Shown here: piece by piece, positions 1-8,940 of the stretch
How positions within the stretch are numbered: the stretch's first letter is position 1
Layout of the letters: every line of letters starts with the position of its first letter
Assembly (NCBI GenBank): GCA_023091735.1
Contig: JALKBU010000381.1
Span: 1-44,002, forward strand
Source: Trichomonas tenax
Taxonomy: Eukaryota > Parabasalia > Trichomonadida > Trichomonadidae
Direction: 5' to 3'
Length of the DNA: 44,002 nt
Made by a program: the position numbers and the translations under genes
The notes under the pieces: model-generated
Seen by the model: the letters and a program-made list of their open reading frames with translations, nothing else
What the model was told of the DNA's origin: nothing
Databases searched by the model: none

Positions 1-42
1 GATGAAGATATTGATGCTGATGATATACCGACTCATGAATAA
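1..42 (+). CDS. C-terminal end of an unidentified gene, partial
   Basis: The frame is open from the first base of the window and reads DEDIDADDIPTHE before a TAA at 40-42. The acidic tail cannot be assigned to a family. It converges on the minus-strand gene at 91-465, which recurs inside another viral-type relic near 28.5 kb, so this tail probably belongs to the same Maverick-like element continuing to the left. That membership is inference. Confidence 0.4.
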   Translation, partial: DEDIDADDIPTHE

Positions 43-90
43 ACAATTTATTTTTGTTCATTCTTCCTATGTTGTCAAAATGTCATGTTG

Positions 91-465
91 TCATAGTTTT
101 TCAATAGAACTTTTGGACCTGGTCCACATGGTCCACCTGGTCCACATGATATGATGGTGATGAAATAGCATTTGATTTACGTAAACGATGCAGTAAATAC
201 AAACATTGACATATATCTTTCCATCATATTTATATGTCATTTCTGAATTACAATTTTCATATTTAGATATCAATTCACAGTTTTGTTTTCTAAATTGTTC
301 TTTAACCCATTCAGGATTTAGACCACGACCTAATCGTTGGGGTATGGTTTTTTGAACCTCAGCCCCAATGGGGCGTATTTCTTTGTTATCATTTTCTTTA
401 TTATCAAAGTCTTTAATTGACTTTTTAATTAATTTATTCATTAGCTCAGATTGAATCGTTACCAT
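91..465 (-). CDS. Maverick-associated hypothetical protein
   Basis: This 124-residue frame starts at an ATG (465-463) with MVTIQSELMNK. It has a lysine-rich N-terminus, a central GLNPEWVKEQFRKQNC segment and a Cys-containing stretch (VCIYCIVYV). No family is recognised. A degenerate copy of the same gene with the same flanking promoter-like DNA lies at 28430-28618, beside an SF3 helicase fragment and a phage-fibre-like gene, which places it in a mobile viral-type element. The last residues are odd (HHHH, then WTRWTMWTR). In the next frame the same bases read a Gly-Pro-Cys-rich tail (CGPGGPCGPGPK), so a late frameshift is possible. The N-terminus resembles the partial gene at 43907 (MAIVSPELM), suggesting related genes. 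Identity as a gene is fairly secure; function is unknown. Confidence 0.55.
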   Translation of the reverse strand: MVTIQSELMNKLIKKSIKDFDNKENDNKEIRPIGAEVQKTIPQRLGRGLNPEWVKEQFRKQNCELISKYENCNSEMTYKYDGKIYVNVCIYCIVYVNQMLFHHHHIMWTRWTMWTRSKSSIEKL

Positions 466-524
466 CTATATATAGTCTCTTTTATACTTATTAAAAAATT
501 AAATAATAAAAAAAATTAACTTAG

Positions 525-612
525 TTTTCCCCCTATAATATAATTGGTTATTATCCCCACTATATATAATATGTAAATTCTGACAACTAACCCCCAAGCA
601 TATACTACTAAG
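525..612 (+). promoter_or_regulatory. Maverick-type C-run/TATA promoter-like block
   Basis: Three closely spaced blocks combine a run of four or five C with an AT alternation: one near 529, one near 555 (CCCCACTATATATAATATG) and one at 589-610 ending CATATACTACTA. The same arrangement precedes the fibre-like gene at 28741 (ACCCCCTATATATACTACTA). Here the fibre gene is missing, so the block may be an orphan promoter. The promoter role is inferred from position and conservation. Confidence 0.35.
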
Positions 613-920
613 AATCAATATAAATTTTGATAAGTATGATATTTATGATTTTAATAATGGTTGATGAATGATTTGATTTAATTGATGATAAATATTGGGT
701 ATTTGATCTTGTGGTTAATGAATTTGTATAGAAAAGTTGGTGGATAATATATAGTTATGCTCGTTTAAGTCAGATTTATGTTTAATATTGAAAAATTATT
801 GAAAATTTTGCGATTTTCGACGAAAAACCAATTGATATGATCAGAAGACACCAAATCAATACAGTTTTTCGTGTGACCAATTTGAGTTTTTTTATTGGGG
901 ATCAGTTTTATTTTTTATTG

Positions 921-2387
921 ATGTTTCAAGGAGACTCAACGATATATGTTTCCGATCTTCCTCAGAACTTCGATGAAGCGAAAGTCAAAGAGGTTTTCGG
1001 CCAATACGGTGATATTGAGCAAGTTTTAGTGCGCAAATACAAATCTGTCGACTTAAATTACAGTTTTATTCAATACAAATCAAAGGAAAGTGCTGAAAAG
1101 GCCTTTGATGAAGCTAATTTCATGAAATTAGAGTCCAGCAGTATATTTATTCAATATATGAATCCAAAAATACGTCAAATGCGTCTATCTTCGGATAACT
1201 CCGTCTTGGTTTCTAATGTTTCTCTCGATGCTACAAATAAGAGCTTCTATAATCAATTCAAAGCATTTGGCAAAATTATCTTTTCATTTTTGGTCTTAAA
1301 TAAGGGCTATGGATATGCCCAATATGAAACCGCTGAAGCTGCAAAGGCTGCTGTCGAATCTAGCGCCGATGTTGTTGCATATTCATACAAACCAATTTCA
1401 AAGTCTTTCACAGAGGTTGTTGTCAACGACGTTTCTGAGGAAGCATTCCCAGGCATCAAGGAATTGTTTGAGCAACTCGGAGAGATCAAATACGTCGAAA
1501 AAGTTGACAAATCATATTACATCAAATTCGCTGAGCACAGGGCAGCAGACGCAGCATTCTTGTTCATGAACATGTGCATTGCTGGTTCCACAATCATCAA
1601 AGTCGATATCTCACCAAGAGAGTCCGATTATTTCCATTATTATCTTCTCGAAACTGCAACGCACGTTGGCGACGAAGACGCTTTCACAAAGATCGCTCTC
1701 AAGAACCTTCCAAGCACAGTCACATGCGGTCAGGATGTTCGCGAGATCTGCGAGAAGTACGGAAAAGTCTTAGCACCGCGTTTGAACTTAAACGAGAAGT
1801 GGGAGAGCCTTGGAACAGCAACTTGCGCAATGCAGACACACGATGATGCAGTCAATGTCATCGAAGGCCTCAAGAGAGACAAGTCTGAGATCGTTGCTGC
1901 AAGAGCAATGACAATCGATGAAGCGAAGCTTTACAAGGAAGTTTCTGATCTTAAGATATACAGAGATCAAACAAACTCATCAAAGGACCGTCAAATCTTG
2001 GTTTCTAACGTTAAAGACCAGAAAGCTGTTAGAGCAGAGTTCAAGAATGCCATGAGAACAGACTTTTGCGGTTCTCTTTGCCTCGTTATGTTCAAGACTG
2101 TTGAAATGATGGACTCAGCAGTCAATGGTTACAACGGAAAGTTTGGATCTCTCTTATTCTTCGAGAAGATCGGATCAATGAATCTCCCACCACTCGGCAA
2201 GAGCTGGCCACCACAGCAGCGCTTTCCATTCAGAAACAACGTCAGAGACAGATTCATGCGTAAGGTCAAAGAGATGCGCCCAGACTTCAACGAAGATCGC
2301 TTCAAGGATGTCACTCCCGAAGTTGCTCGTTTCTTGATGGGACATGTTAAGGTAATGAATGCTTGGCTCGACGAAGATAAGAATTAA
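921..2387 (+). CDS. multi-RRM RNA-binding protein, PABP-like
   Basis: From the ATG at 921 this is 488 residues. An in-frame ATG at 837 would add 28 T-rich-encoded hydrophobic residues; 921 is preferred because the first RRM begins four residues later. Five RRM-like units are visible. RRM1 (about 6-80) has RNP2 TIYVSDL and RNP1 NYSFIQY. RRM2 (94-160) has SVLVSNV and KGYGYAQY. RRM3 (163-230) has TEVVVNDV and KSYYIKF. RRM4 (256-335) has KIALKNLP. RRM5 (357-417) has RQILVSNV. The tandem spacing resembles poly(A)-binding protein or related multi-RRM factors, which bind mRNA 3' tails. The Arg- and Phe-rich tail (430-488) is not a convincing MLLE domain. The stop is TAA followed by A, matching the TAAA poly(A) signal known in Trichomonas. 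Multi-RRM identity is firm; PABP orthology is not. Confidence 0.85.
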   Translation: MFQGDSTIYVSDLPQNFDEAKVKEVFGQYGDIEQVLVRKYKSVDLNYSFIQYKSKESAEKAFDEANFMKLESSSIFIQYMNPKIRQMRLSSDNSVLVSNVSLDATNKSFYNQFKAFGKIIFSFLVLNKGYGYAQYETAEAAKAAVESSADVVAYSYKPISKSFTEVVVNDVSEEAFPGIKELFEQLGEIKYVEKVDKSYYIKFAEHRAADAAFLFMNMCIAGSTIIKVDISPRESDYFHYYLLETATHVGDEDAFTKIALKNLPSTVTCGQDVREICEKYGKVLAPRLNLNEKWESLGTATCAMQTHDDAVNVIEGLKRDKSEIVAARAMTIDEAKLYKEVSDLKIYRDQTNSSKDRQILVSNVKDQKAVRAEFKNAMRTDFCGSLCLVMFKTVEMMDSAVNGYNGKFGSLLFFEKIGSMNLPPLGKSWPPQQRFPFRNNVRDRFMRKVKEMRPDFNEDRFKDVTPEVARFLMGHVKVMNAWLDEDKN

Positions 2388-3077
2388 ATATATCCATGAT
2401 ATCTCTATTTATAAATGTCCTTTTTTTAAATTTCAATTCAACATTCTGATCTTTTAAGGTGTATTATAAGAGGAAAATTTGATCTTTCAATAGCGTTGCT
2501 GAATGTAATATATACCATTCATATACCACTTGCATCTATAGTGGAATTATAAAGCTTCATAAGCAGCAATAATGTTATGTACTAAAAAAAGTATGGTTGT
2601 CATTTTTTCAAAAAAATCTTATTGCAGGGGTTATCACCAAAGTCAATTTTGTTCTCCATTTTTAAGTTTCAAGTTTCCAAAATAACACCACTGTATGTAT
2701 CACACTACAGGGATGATAAATCACAAATTTTTATTTTGAGGTTTGTTGTTGAAACCTTTCGTTGAATTGAGAAAAATTATCTGAATTTTATCTCCAGTTT
2801 TGATAAATTATCCTCATCAACAACACCATCAAAATACACAACATTTTTCTCAAAATTAAAGTCTGTCATTTAATAAATTTTTTGAAACAAAAATGTATTA
2901 AAACGATGAAAAGAAAATTAAAAAATAAAATTTCTAAATACATTTAAAATGAATTCATCACTTAAAATTTACACCTGTGATGTTATTTTTTTGCACAGTT
3001 ATTCAAAAAATTGAATTTTTGATATTTTAAACTCAATGTCATCGCTGCTATAAAGGTATTTGATGAATATTGAAGAT
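2388..3077. other. intergenic, no gene seen
   Basis: About 690 bases between the RRM gene and the ankyrin-type relic. It is AT-rich, with stops in all frames and many short A and T runs. I see no RNA gene, repeat pair or recognisable regulatory site. Confidence 0.6.
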
Positions 3078-3895
3078 TTATTTTTTGCCTTCCGGATCAT
3101 GAATTTCATTAGGTTCATCTGAATCATGTTTAGATTCACATTCATCTTCTTCATCAACTTTGCCTTCATCATTTTGGATTTCTTCAATAGATTCATTCAC
3201 TTGAAAATTTTCTGATTGATTCAAAAAACGTTTTCATCTGTTTCAAATGTAGGTGTTTTGATGGAGATGCAATGAACAAAATCATTTTCTTTATGTCCAA
3301 TTGTGACCTCATCATTATGAATTTCTTCAAGAGATTCATTGACTTGAAATTCCATTATGGATTTCTTCACAAGACTAAAATCATTTTTTGGTTCAAGAAA
3401 CTTATTTTCATCCTTAATCTGGATTTCTTCAGGAGGTTCATTAACTTCAAAATCACTGCTTGATTCAAGAAAATTATTCATCAATTTCATATCAAAAACC
3501 GGTGTGTTGATGAAAATGCAATGAGCAATATCATAGAGACCTAATCTTATTGATGCAGGAAGAAGAGAAACAAAATTGAAGTTATTTAATCTGGAAAGCT
3601 TTAAAAGGAACATTTCGACATTGAAATGTTTTGCTGCACTTTTAAATGAATAATTAACTTTGTCGTATTTTTCCATGAAATGCTGTACAAGGTCATTCCT
3701 GTGTCCTGCAACCAGAAGATTGATGCATTTGTCATTAATTTTCATATCTTCGTAACAAAATATGTTATTTATAATTTCAAGATTTCCACCTTCGAACGCA
3801 CTCTCTATTAGCTTATCATCTTCGTCAAGTTTGAAATCTGGTTGAAATGTTTGAAAAAAGAAAATAAATTTAATTGAAACAATTTGAAGCACCAA
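3078..3895 (-). pseudogene. ankyrin-type (DUF3447-like) gene relic with acidic repeat tail
   Basis: The upstream part of this frame (residues about 20-130) has the helical style of the trichomonad DUF3447/ankyrin family: DDKLIESAFEGGNLEIINNI, then CINLLVAGHRNDLVQHFMEK and AAKHFNVEMFLLKLSRL. Downstream are degenerate acidic repeats: FEVNEPPEEIQ, FQVNESLEEIHNDE and, after a break, FQVNESIEEIQNDE. The main frame stops at 3221. The third repeat and the tail ending DPEGKK continue in another frame to a TAA at 3080-3078. The break coincides with an A6 run (T6 on the coding strand) at 3223-3228. No ATG opens the frame at its upstream end, so the N-terminus is also lost. Ankyrin proteins are a very large family in these genomes. 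Family assignment is moderate; pseudogene status is likely but rests on one homopolymer plus the missing start. Confidence 0.55.
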
Positions 3896-4275
3896 ATTGC
3901 GCTGCTATCTTCAAATACAATTTGAGATCAAAGGGGTCCATTTTGAATTTTTGGACTCCCATGATAAATCACACTCTGTATACTACTATTATTAAAATAT
4001 TTATCAGCAGCTGTTATTATATTCAGTGTTTGGGACCAATATCTATTCGAACTTATCTAACTTTTTGACATCATAAAATTTACATGTCAGAACAAATTTT
4101 GGTTAATTTTCATCACAGATCGAACAAATAATAACAATCACAAGTAGATGTGATCATTTTCTTAGGAAATTTTGAACTCATTTCAAGGCTTTGAAAAATT
4201 TGAAAAATTTATTTGAACATAAATCTAATTTGATGATCTCATATCGATTTACATCCATTTTAAAATTTAACACTA

Positions 4276-4284
4276 GCGCCAAAA
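4276..4284 (+). promoter_or_regulatory. E2F-like site upstream of the polo-like kinase
   Basis: GCGCCAAAA lies about 150 bases upstream of the kinase ATG in DNA otherwise nearly free of CpG. GCGCCAAA is the reverse of TTTGGCGC, the core bound by E2F/DP factors in animals and plants. A longer palindromic version precedes the small gene at 14687. Whether this organism's E2F/DP binds here is inference. The rest of 3896-4433 is AT-rich with no gene. Confidence 0.35.
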
Positions 4285-4433
4285 TACCATTTTATAAAAG
4301 AAAATTTCAAATTTCAGTTTAGTTATTCTATTGAAAAGATATTGAGAAAATTAGCTTCTTTATGTACAGCTGAGATATTTGGACAACAAAAATAAAACGA
4401 ATTCAAAAAAGCATACGTTTAAAAATTCTCAGA

Positions 4434-5969
4434 ATGCAAAAAGCGATCTCAGTCCCGTTCACTATCATCAACATTGATCATGGACACACATACATATACA
4501 AAAGACACGAAGAGCTCGGCCGTGGCGGATTTGCGACAGTCTATCGTGTCGTCGAGCAATCTTCTGGAAAAGAATATGCAATGAAAGTCGTTTCAAAGGA
4601 GAGAATCACGAAACCGAAGGCTATAGAGAAGATGAAGAGTGAAATTGCTATTCAAGCATCTCTAAATCATCCCAATATCGTCAGAAGCTATGCTGCTTTC
4701 GAGGATGCTTCAAATCACTACATTGTTACAGAAATATGCCCAGGCCACTCAGTTCGTGACCTTGTTAAGAAATCCGGCCACCTTTCCGAGAATGAAGCTG
4801 CAAAAATCATGAAAGACGTTCTCGAGGGTCTTGCTTACTTGCATGATAACCGCGTCATCCACCGCGATCTCAAGCTTGAGAACTTTTTGATCGGTAAAGA
4901 TGGAAAAATTAAAATTGCCGATTTTGGTCTCAGCGCGAAGCTCGGTTACGATGATGAGAAGAAGTTCACGGTCTGTGGAACACCAAACTACTTAAGCCCA
5001 GAAATTCTTACTTCTGCTTCAAAAGGTCACAGCTACGAAGTTGATATTTGGGCAATTGGTGTTTGCGCTTATGCGATGCTCATTGGTCGCCCACCGTTCG
5101 AAACAGCCAGGACAAAGCTCACTTACGAACATATCAAAACATGCTCTTACCATTTCCCAATCGAACCAAGATTATCGAATATCTCGAAAGATTTCATTCA
5201 ATCGACACTCCAAATCAAGCCAGAACTTCGTCCGAACGCCCAGGAACTTCTTGTTCACCAATTCATCACAACATTCAGTCTTCCTGAGCCTGTTGTTCCA
5301 GAGAAAGTTGAAGAAGCTCCAATTGCTCCAAAGATTAAAGACGAGAACATCGACATGAATCACGTGATGCACAAAAGGGCACCAATCTCTACTACACCAG
5401 AATCGACAATGCCGAAGTACTGCGTCGCGAGATTTTGTGATCATTCTGAAAAGTATGGTCTCGGATATCTTCTCATCGATGGTACAGTTGGCGCATGCTT
5501 CAATGACTTAAGTAGAATGGTTATGGATCCACATGAAGAATTCGTTCAATATTGGCCGAATTACCAAATAACGATCCCAGAAGTAATGAAGCCAATCGAT
5601 ACACAACAGACAAAGAAACTTTCCATCCTGAGAAAGTTCGCTGAAAGTCTCAAGAAGACGAAATCAATGTTCGAACTTCCTGATGTCAAATACAAACCAA
5701 CAAATACACTTAAGCACGTGAAGTATTGGATCAGGAATGATGAAGCAACATTGTTTAGAATGGAAGATAGAGATATTCAAGTTAATTTCAACGATAGAAC
5801 GAAGATCGTAATCTTTTGGTCTTTAAAGAAGCTTATGATGGTACATTCGATCAAAGAAGTAGGCAAATTAATCGGCTTGACGGAATTGTCGGATGGAATT
5901 ACTTATGTCGAGGAAAAGAAGCGATTTTCAGTTGCTAAGCAGTTACTCGCTGAGATGTCCGGTAGATAA
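4434..5969 (+). CDS. polo-like kinase (PLK)
   Basis: A 511-residue Ser/Thr kinase with an N-terminal catalytic domain and two C-terminal polo boxes; PLKs drive mitotic entry, centrosome or basal-body function and cytokinesis. Kinase motifs: glycine loop GRGGFATV (29-36), catalytic Lys51 in YAMKVV, helix-C Glu70, HRDLKLEN with Asp145, DFG at 163-165, and T-loop KFTVCGTPNY with Thr179 at the activating position. Polo box 1 (about 329-400) has EKYGLGYLL; polo box 2 (about 428-500) has YWIRN and NDRTKIVIFW. Length and order fit the PLK1 class. Of the PLK1 phosphopeptide residues W414, H538 and K540, the aligned residues here are F334, R455 and K457, so docking specificity may differ. The ATG at 4434 is the first in frame. 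Identity is secure; the subfamily is likely but not proven. Confidence 0.93.
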   Translation: MQKAISVPFTIINIDHGHTYIYKRHEELGRGGFATVYRVVEQSSGKEYAMKVVSKERITKPKAIEKMKSEIAIQASLNHPNIVRSYAAFEDASNHYIVTEICPGHSVRDLVKKSGHLSENEAAKIMKDVLEGLAYLHDNRVIHRDLKLENFLIGKDGKIKIADFGLSAKLGYDDEKKFTVCGTPNYLSPEILTSASKGHSYEVDIWAIGVCAYAMLIGRPPFETARTKLTYEHIKTCSYHFPIEPRLSNISKDFIQSTLQIKPELRPNAQELLVHQFITTFSLPEPVVPEKVEEAPIAPKIKDENIDMNHVMHKRAPISTTPESTMPKYCVARFCDHSEKYGLGYLLIDGTVGACFNDLSRMVMDPHEEFVQYWPNYQITIPEVMKPIDTQQTKKLSILRKFAESLKKTKSMFELPDVKYKPTNTLKHVKYWIRNDEATLFRMEDRDIQVNFNDRTKIVIFWSLKKLMMVHSIKEVGKLIGLTELSDGITYVEEKKRFSVAKQLLAEMSGR

Positions 5970-6486
5970 TTCATACAACTCTGTTAAACTATTTATGTAT
6001 TCAAAAATTCAACATTTTTATTTCATGTTCATCTATAAACTACATTGCAAACATCATTAGAAGTCTATAAAATTTGACGCTTTCTATACGTCAAAAATTA
6101 AATCGAAAATATATAATTTCGTTATTAAATGATTAATCGAGAGCATAGGACTTTGTGTTAACGTAATGCATTAAATTTTGATATTGCTTATAGCTTAAAT
6201 GTATTCTGTAATCAAATTCTTTTTCTTTGAAGCGAATGATCAAATCAATAAGACAAAATGAATAACTAGAGCCCATCGAAAGAAGGTTTAGATAGTTTAG
6301 CTCATGGATATTCTAAATATTTATACAACAAGCCTAAATAAAAACTCTAAAAATTATTCAATTTTTCATCACTGCCAAGTTCAAAAATTACTTAAAATTT
6401 AAATGAGATACAACAAATAACACATAATCTTCATGTTGTTTCTGACCATTGTTTTTGAAAAATTATTTTGATCTCATTTTATTACC
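5970..6486. other. intergenic, no gene seen
   Basis: AT-rich spacer between the kinase and TIR element copy A. No coding, RNA or repeat signal stands out beyond a CTGTTAAAC just after the kinase stop, which contains a possible TAAA poly(A) signal. Confidence 0.55.
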
Positions 6487-7185
6487 AATAGATATTATTG
6501 TCACGTACCGAAAGTTGTCACAAAAAGTGACACAAAAAGTAATATTATCCGACATGTAAAGTTGTCAGAATCTCTAGTTTTATGTGCCAACATATTAATA
6601 TTTTTTGATATGTAAAGTCCTATAATCATTCAAATTATGTATTAGTTTTTATTTAAAAATCGCGTCTGACGGGAAGAATTGGGGACTATATTGTCTTGCG
6701 TGTCATTGAGTCACTCTGTAAAGTGTCAGATTATCACATTTTTAAAAGGTTATATTTGATGTAAAGTGAAAATGTCAAAGAATAATAAAGGGGGAATATC
6801 TATTTGAATTTGATGTGTCATTAAAACTGAGATTTTGTGCCTTTTTGCTGGTATGTGCAACTGGTAGCCAAGGTGCTAGGAATCTGGCCCACAATTCTTC
6901 CTTTCAGAAGCATTCTGGAGAGTAAATCGCTGATTATTTCGAAGATCGAGTCTGAAAGGAAGAACTATGGACTAGATTGCTAGCATTTTGGCTACCACTG
7001 CCAATGAAGCGCTTATTTTTTCTTTTCAAAGTAAATTTAAACAAATATAGGATATCATTCTTTCAATAATCATTTATCATCACATGCCACGTAAATATTT
7101 ATTTGTCGAATATTTGTGTTTACATATCAGATAATATCACTTTTTCATGACAACTTTCGGTCCACAACAATTAATAGATATTATT
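6487..7185. mobile_element. non-autonomous TIR element, copy A, with flanking direct repeats
   Basis: The left end (from 6500, GTCACGTACCGAAAGTTGTC) and right end (to 7172) are inverted repeats of each other, continuing through GTGATATTAT and CATGTAAA motifs. The interior holds a large second foldback (about 6860-7000) in which TTCTTCCTTTCAGA pairs with TCTGAAAGGAAGAA. A 13-bp direct repeat, AATAGATATTATT, flanks the element at 6487-6499 and 7173-7185 and looks like a target-site duplication. There is no transposase frame. An inverted second copy lies at 35801-36427. The duplication length would suit a Mutator-like or similar transposase better than a TA-specific one; that is inference. Confidence 0.7.
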
Positions 7186-7260
7186 TTGAATTTAAACATT
7201 AGATAATATGGATCTGCGCATTGGGCACATTTTTGATACGCGCGGATTTTGCTGATTTAC

Positions 7261-7284
7261 AGATCTCGAGATCTTTGCGCAAAG
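7261..7284. repeat. two abutting perfect palindromes
   Basis: AGATCTCGAGATCT (7261-7274) and CTTTGCGCAAAG (7273-7284) are perfect palindromes that share two bases. They follow a short CpG-rich patch (GATACGCGCGGATT at about 7236), in strong contrast to the AT-rich surroundings. They may be the end of a degenerate element or a protein-binding site; nothing identifies which. Confidence 0.6.
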
Positions 7285-8016
7285 CTCCTCGAAAACCCCA
7301 AATATTCATTCATTGCCCTGCAATATTTATCCTCACACCTGATTAAATTTTATAAACCCTAACTATTATCGTCTCCCATTTTTCTACCAATGCCCTTTTT
7401 TATCTACTAAAACTATCCCCTTTATATTGATTTATACCCCTTTTTAGTCAATAATCTCCCTCATTTTTTTGTTATGACCCTTTATTTTTCTTAAAAAGTG
7501 ACAGAATGCAGATTCATCATAAACCTCTCAAAATTGAATTGCACATGCACCGAGCATGCGCAAATTCGCTCAATGCGCTCTATGATAACGGTATTGCAAA
7601 TAGCTCATATAAAGGAATAGCAACAAAAAGGGTATATTTAACTAGATTCTTTTGAGGTAATTTTGATTTTCTTATATTGTATATATGATTAAAGAATTGT
7701 AATATATACATCTCGACAATATGAATGGCAGTTAATTTTTAGTTTGAAACACATGATTAAAATTATTATAGGAAAAATTTGAAATTGGGAGGAATAAATG
7801 GACGGAATCAACTACAATTGAATATTATAGTATGAAGAACTAACTACCAAATGAAGAAAACTACAAGTATCTTGTGAAAAGTTTGCATGCTCTCTTTACC
7901 AGCTGATATTAGAGTACTCACACGGCTGCTGCCAGTAATGTTTTGCTTTTATTTTAAATAGCATCAAGATTTTAAAAAAGAATAAAATATATATTTTTGC
8001 AAATATTCATTTTTCC
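7285..8016. other. intergenic with a pyrimidine-rich tract
   Basis: 7305-7490 is strongly pyrimidine-biased on the plus strand, with CCC or CCCC recurring roughly every 20 bases (ACCCTAAC, GTCTCCCA, TGCCCTTT, TATCCCCT, TACCCCTT, TCTCCCTC, GACCCTT). The remainder to 8016 is AT-rich without a credible gene. Confidence 0.4.
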
Positions 8017-8128
8017 AATAAAAACAGTAAAATCAATCAATATTATGGATTTTTAGGCTGCTTATGTTTAAAATATGGTATATAGCGATAATATGAGGGG
8101 CTGCTCCTCAGGGTCCTTGTCACTTTTG
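8017..8128 (+). repeat. dispersed 112-bp repeat, copy 1
   Basis: This segment matches 16673-16785 in the same orientation with scattered substitutions. The most conserved blocks are AGGCTGCTTATGTTT, GAGGGGCTGCT and CTCAGGGTCC, ending GTCACTTTTG. There is no coding frame common to both copies. It is a degenerate interspersed repeat of unknown class. Confidence 0.7.
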
Positions 8129-8788
8129 GGCATGATTGCAAATCATATTTTTCATTTTTGAAGATTTTGCCTTATTTTTGTTGCCAATACTTAGTATTTT
8201 GGTTTTAAACCGTTATATTCGGGTCCTCCAACTAAATTTGAATATGAGCATTTCGTTATATCACGAAATAACTACGCATGATTGTGGATGTCAAAGAAGA
8301 CATTCACGAATCCGCCCTTTTCAATGATTCTAATAACATTATAATTCTCTAATGCTACGCATGTCGACTTCTATGAAAATTCACGCCTGTAACTACATAA
8401 TAGTGTTTGACACCAAAAAAATATTTCGGGGGAGTAACCCTACCCCTAAATAAATAAATGCTATAGCCAAAATGGAGCTATATCATCAATGTGGTATTCA
8501 TGTCTACGACCCCACCTAAAAGTTCAATTTGGTTAATCTTTATCATCGATATTAAATCGATCTTTAAAAATTCTGTAAGGTGTTCACTTTATCCAAAATC
8601 ATATTTAATCATTTGCAACATATTTTGTGTTATGCGTATGTTAATGATTTCAAACCAATAAGGTCAATATTCATTGATTTCTTTATAAATTTTATAAATT
8701 AAAAAATAAAAAAGCTTATTCCAATAAAGGTCCCATTATTCGAATAAAGTCCTATTTGGAATAATGAAAAATTAGGAATAGGAATAAT

Positions 8789-8893
8789 TAGGGATGTCCG
8801 AAAAGTTAACTTTTCGGAGTGAGTCGCCCGAAAAAACGTATTCTTTCGGGCTCTGTCTGAACTAAAATATATGGGTATTTTCGAACATCTCTA
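8789..8893. mobile_element. 105-bp foldback/MITE-like element with nested palindrome
   Basis: The ends TAGGGATGTCCGAAAA (8789-8804) and TTTTCGAACATCTCTA (8878-8893) are imperfect inverted repeats. Inside the left end is a perfect 22-bp palindrome (8797-8818) centred on GTTAAC. A second hairpin has GCCCGAAA (8826-8833) pairing with TTTCGGGC (8844-8851). The surrounding 8.7-9.0 kb is full of TTGGAATA/TATTCCAA inversions, including the perfect palindrome TTTGGAATATTCCAAA (8925-8940). There is no coding capacity. Confidence 0.55.
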
Positions 8894-8940
8894 GAATAAT
8901 CGACTTTATGCGCAATTCCTTTTATTTGGAATATTCCAAA

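Noticed and set aside
837..920. N-terminal extension of the RRM protein from the ATG at 837
   Set aside because: The 28 added residues are T-run-encoded and hydrophobic and lie outside the RRM fold; the ATG at 921 fits the domain start better, though 837 cannot be excluded.
8136..8327. 63-codon hydrophobic frame
   Set aside because: Composition equals the T-rich flanks; it overlaps the edge of a dispersed repeat region and matches no family.
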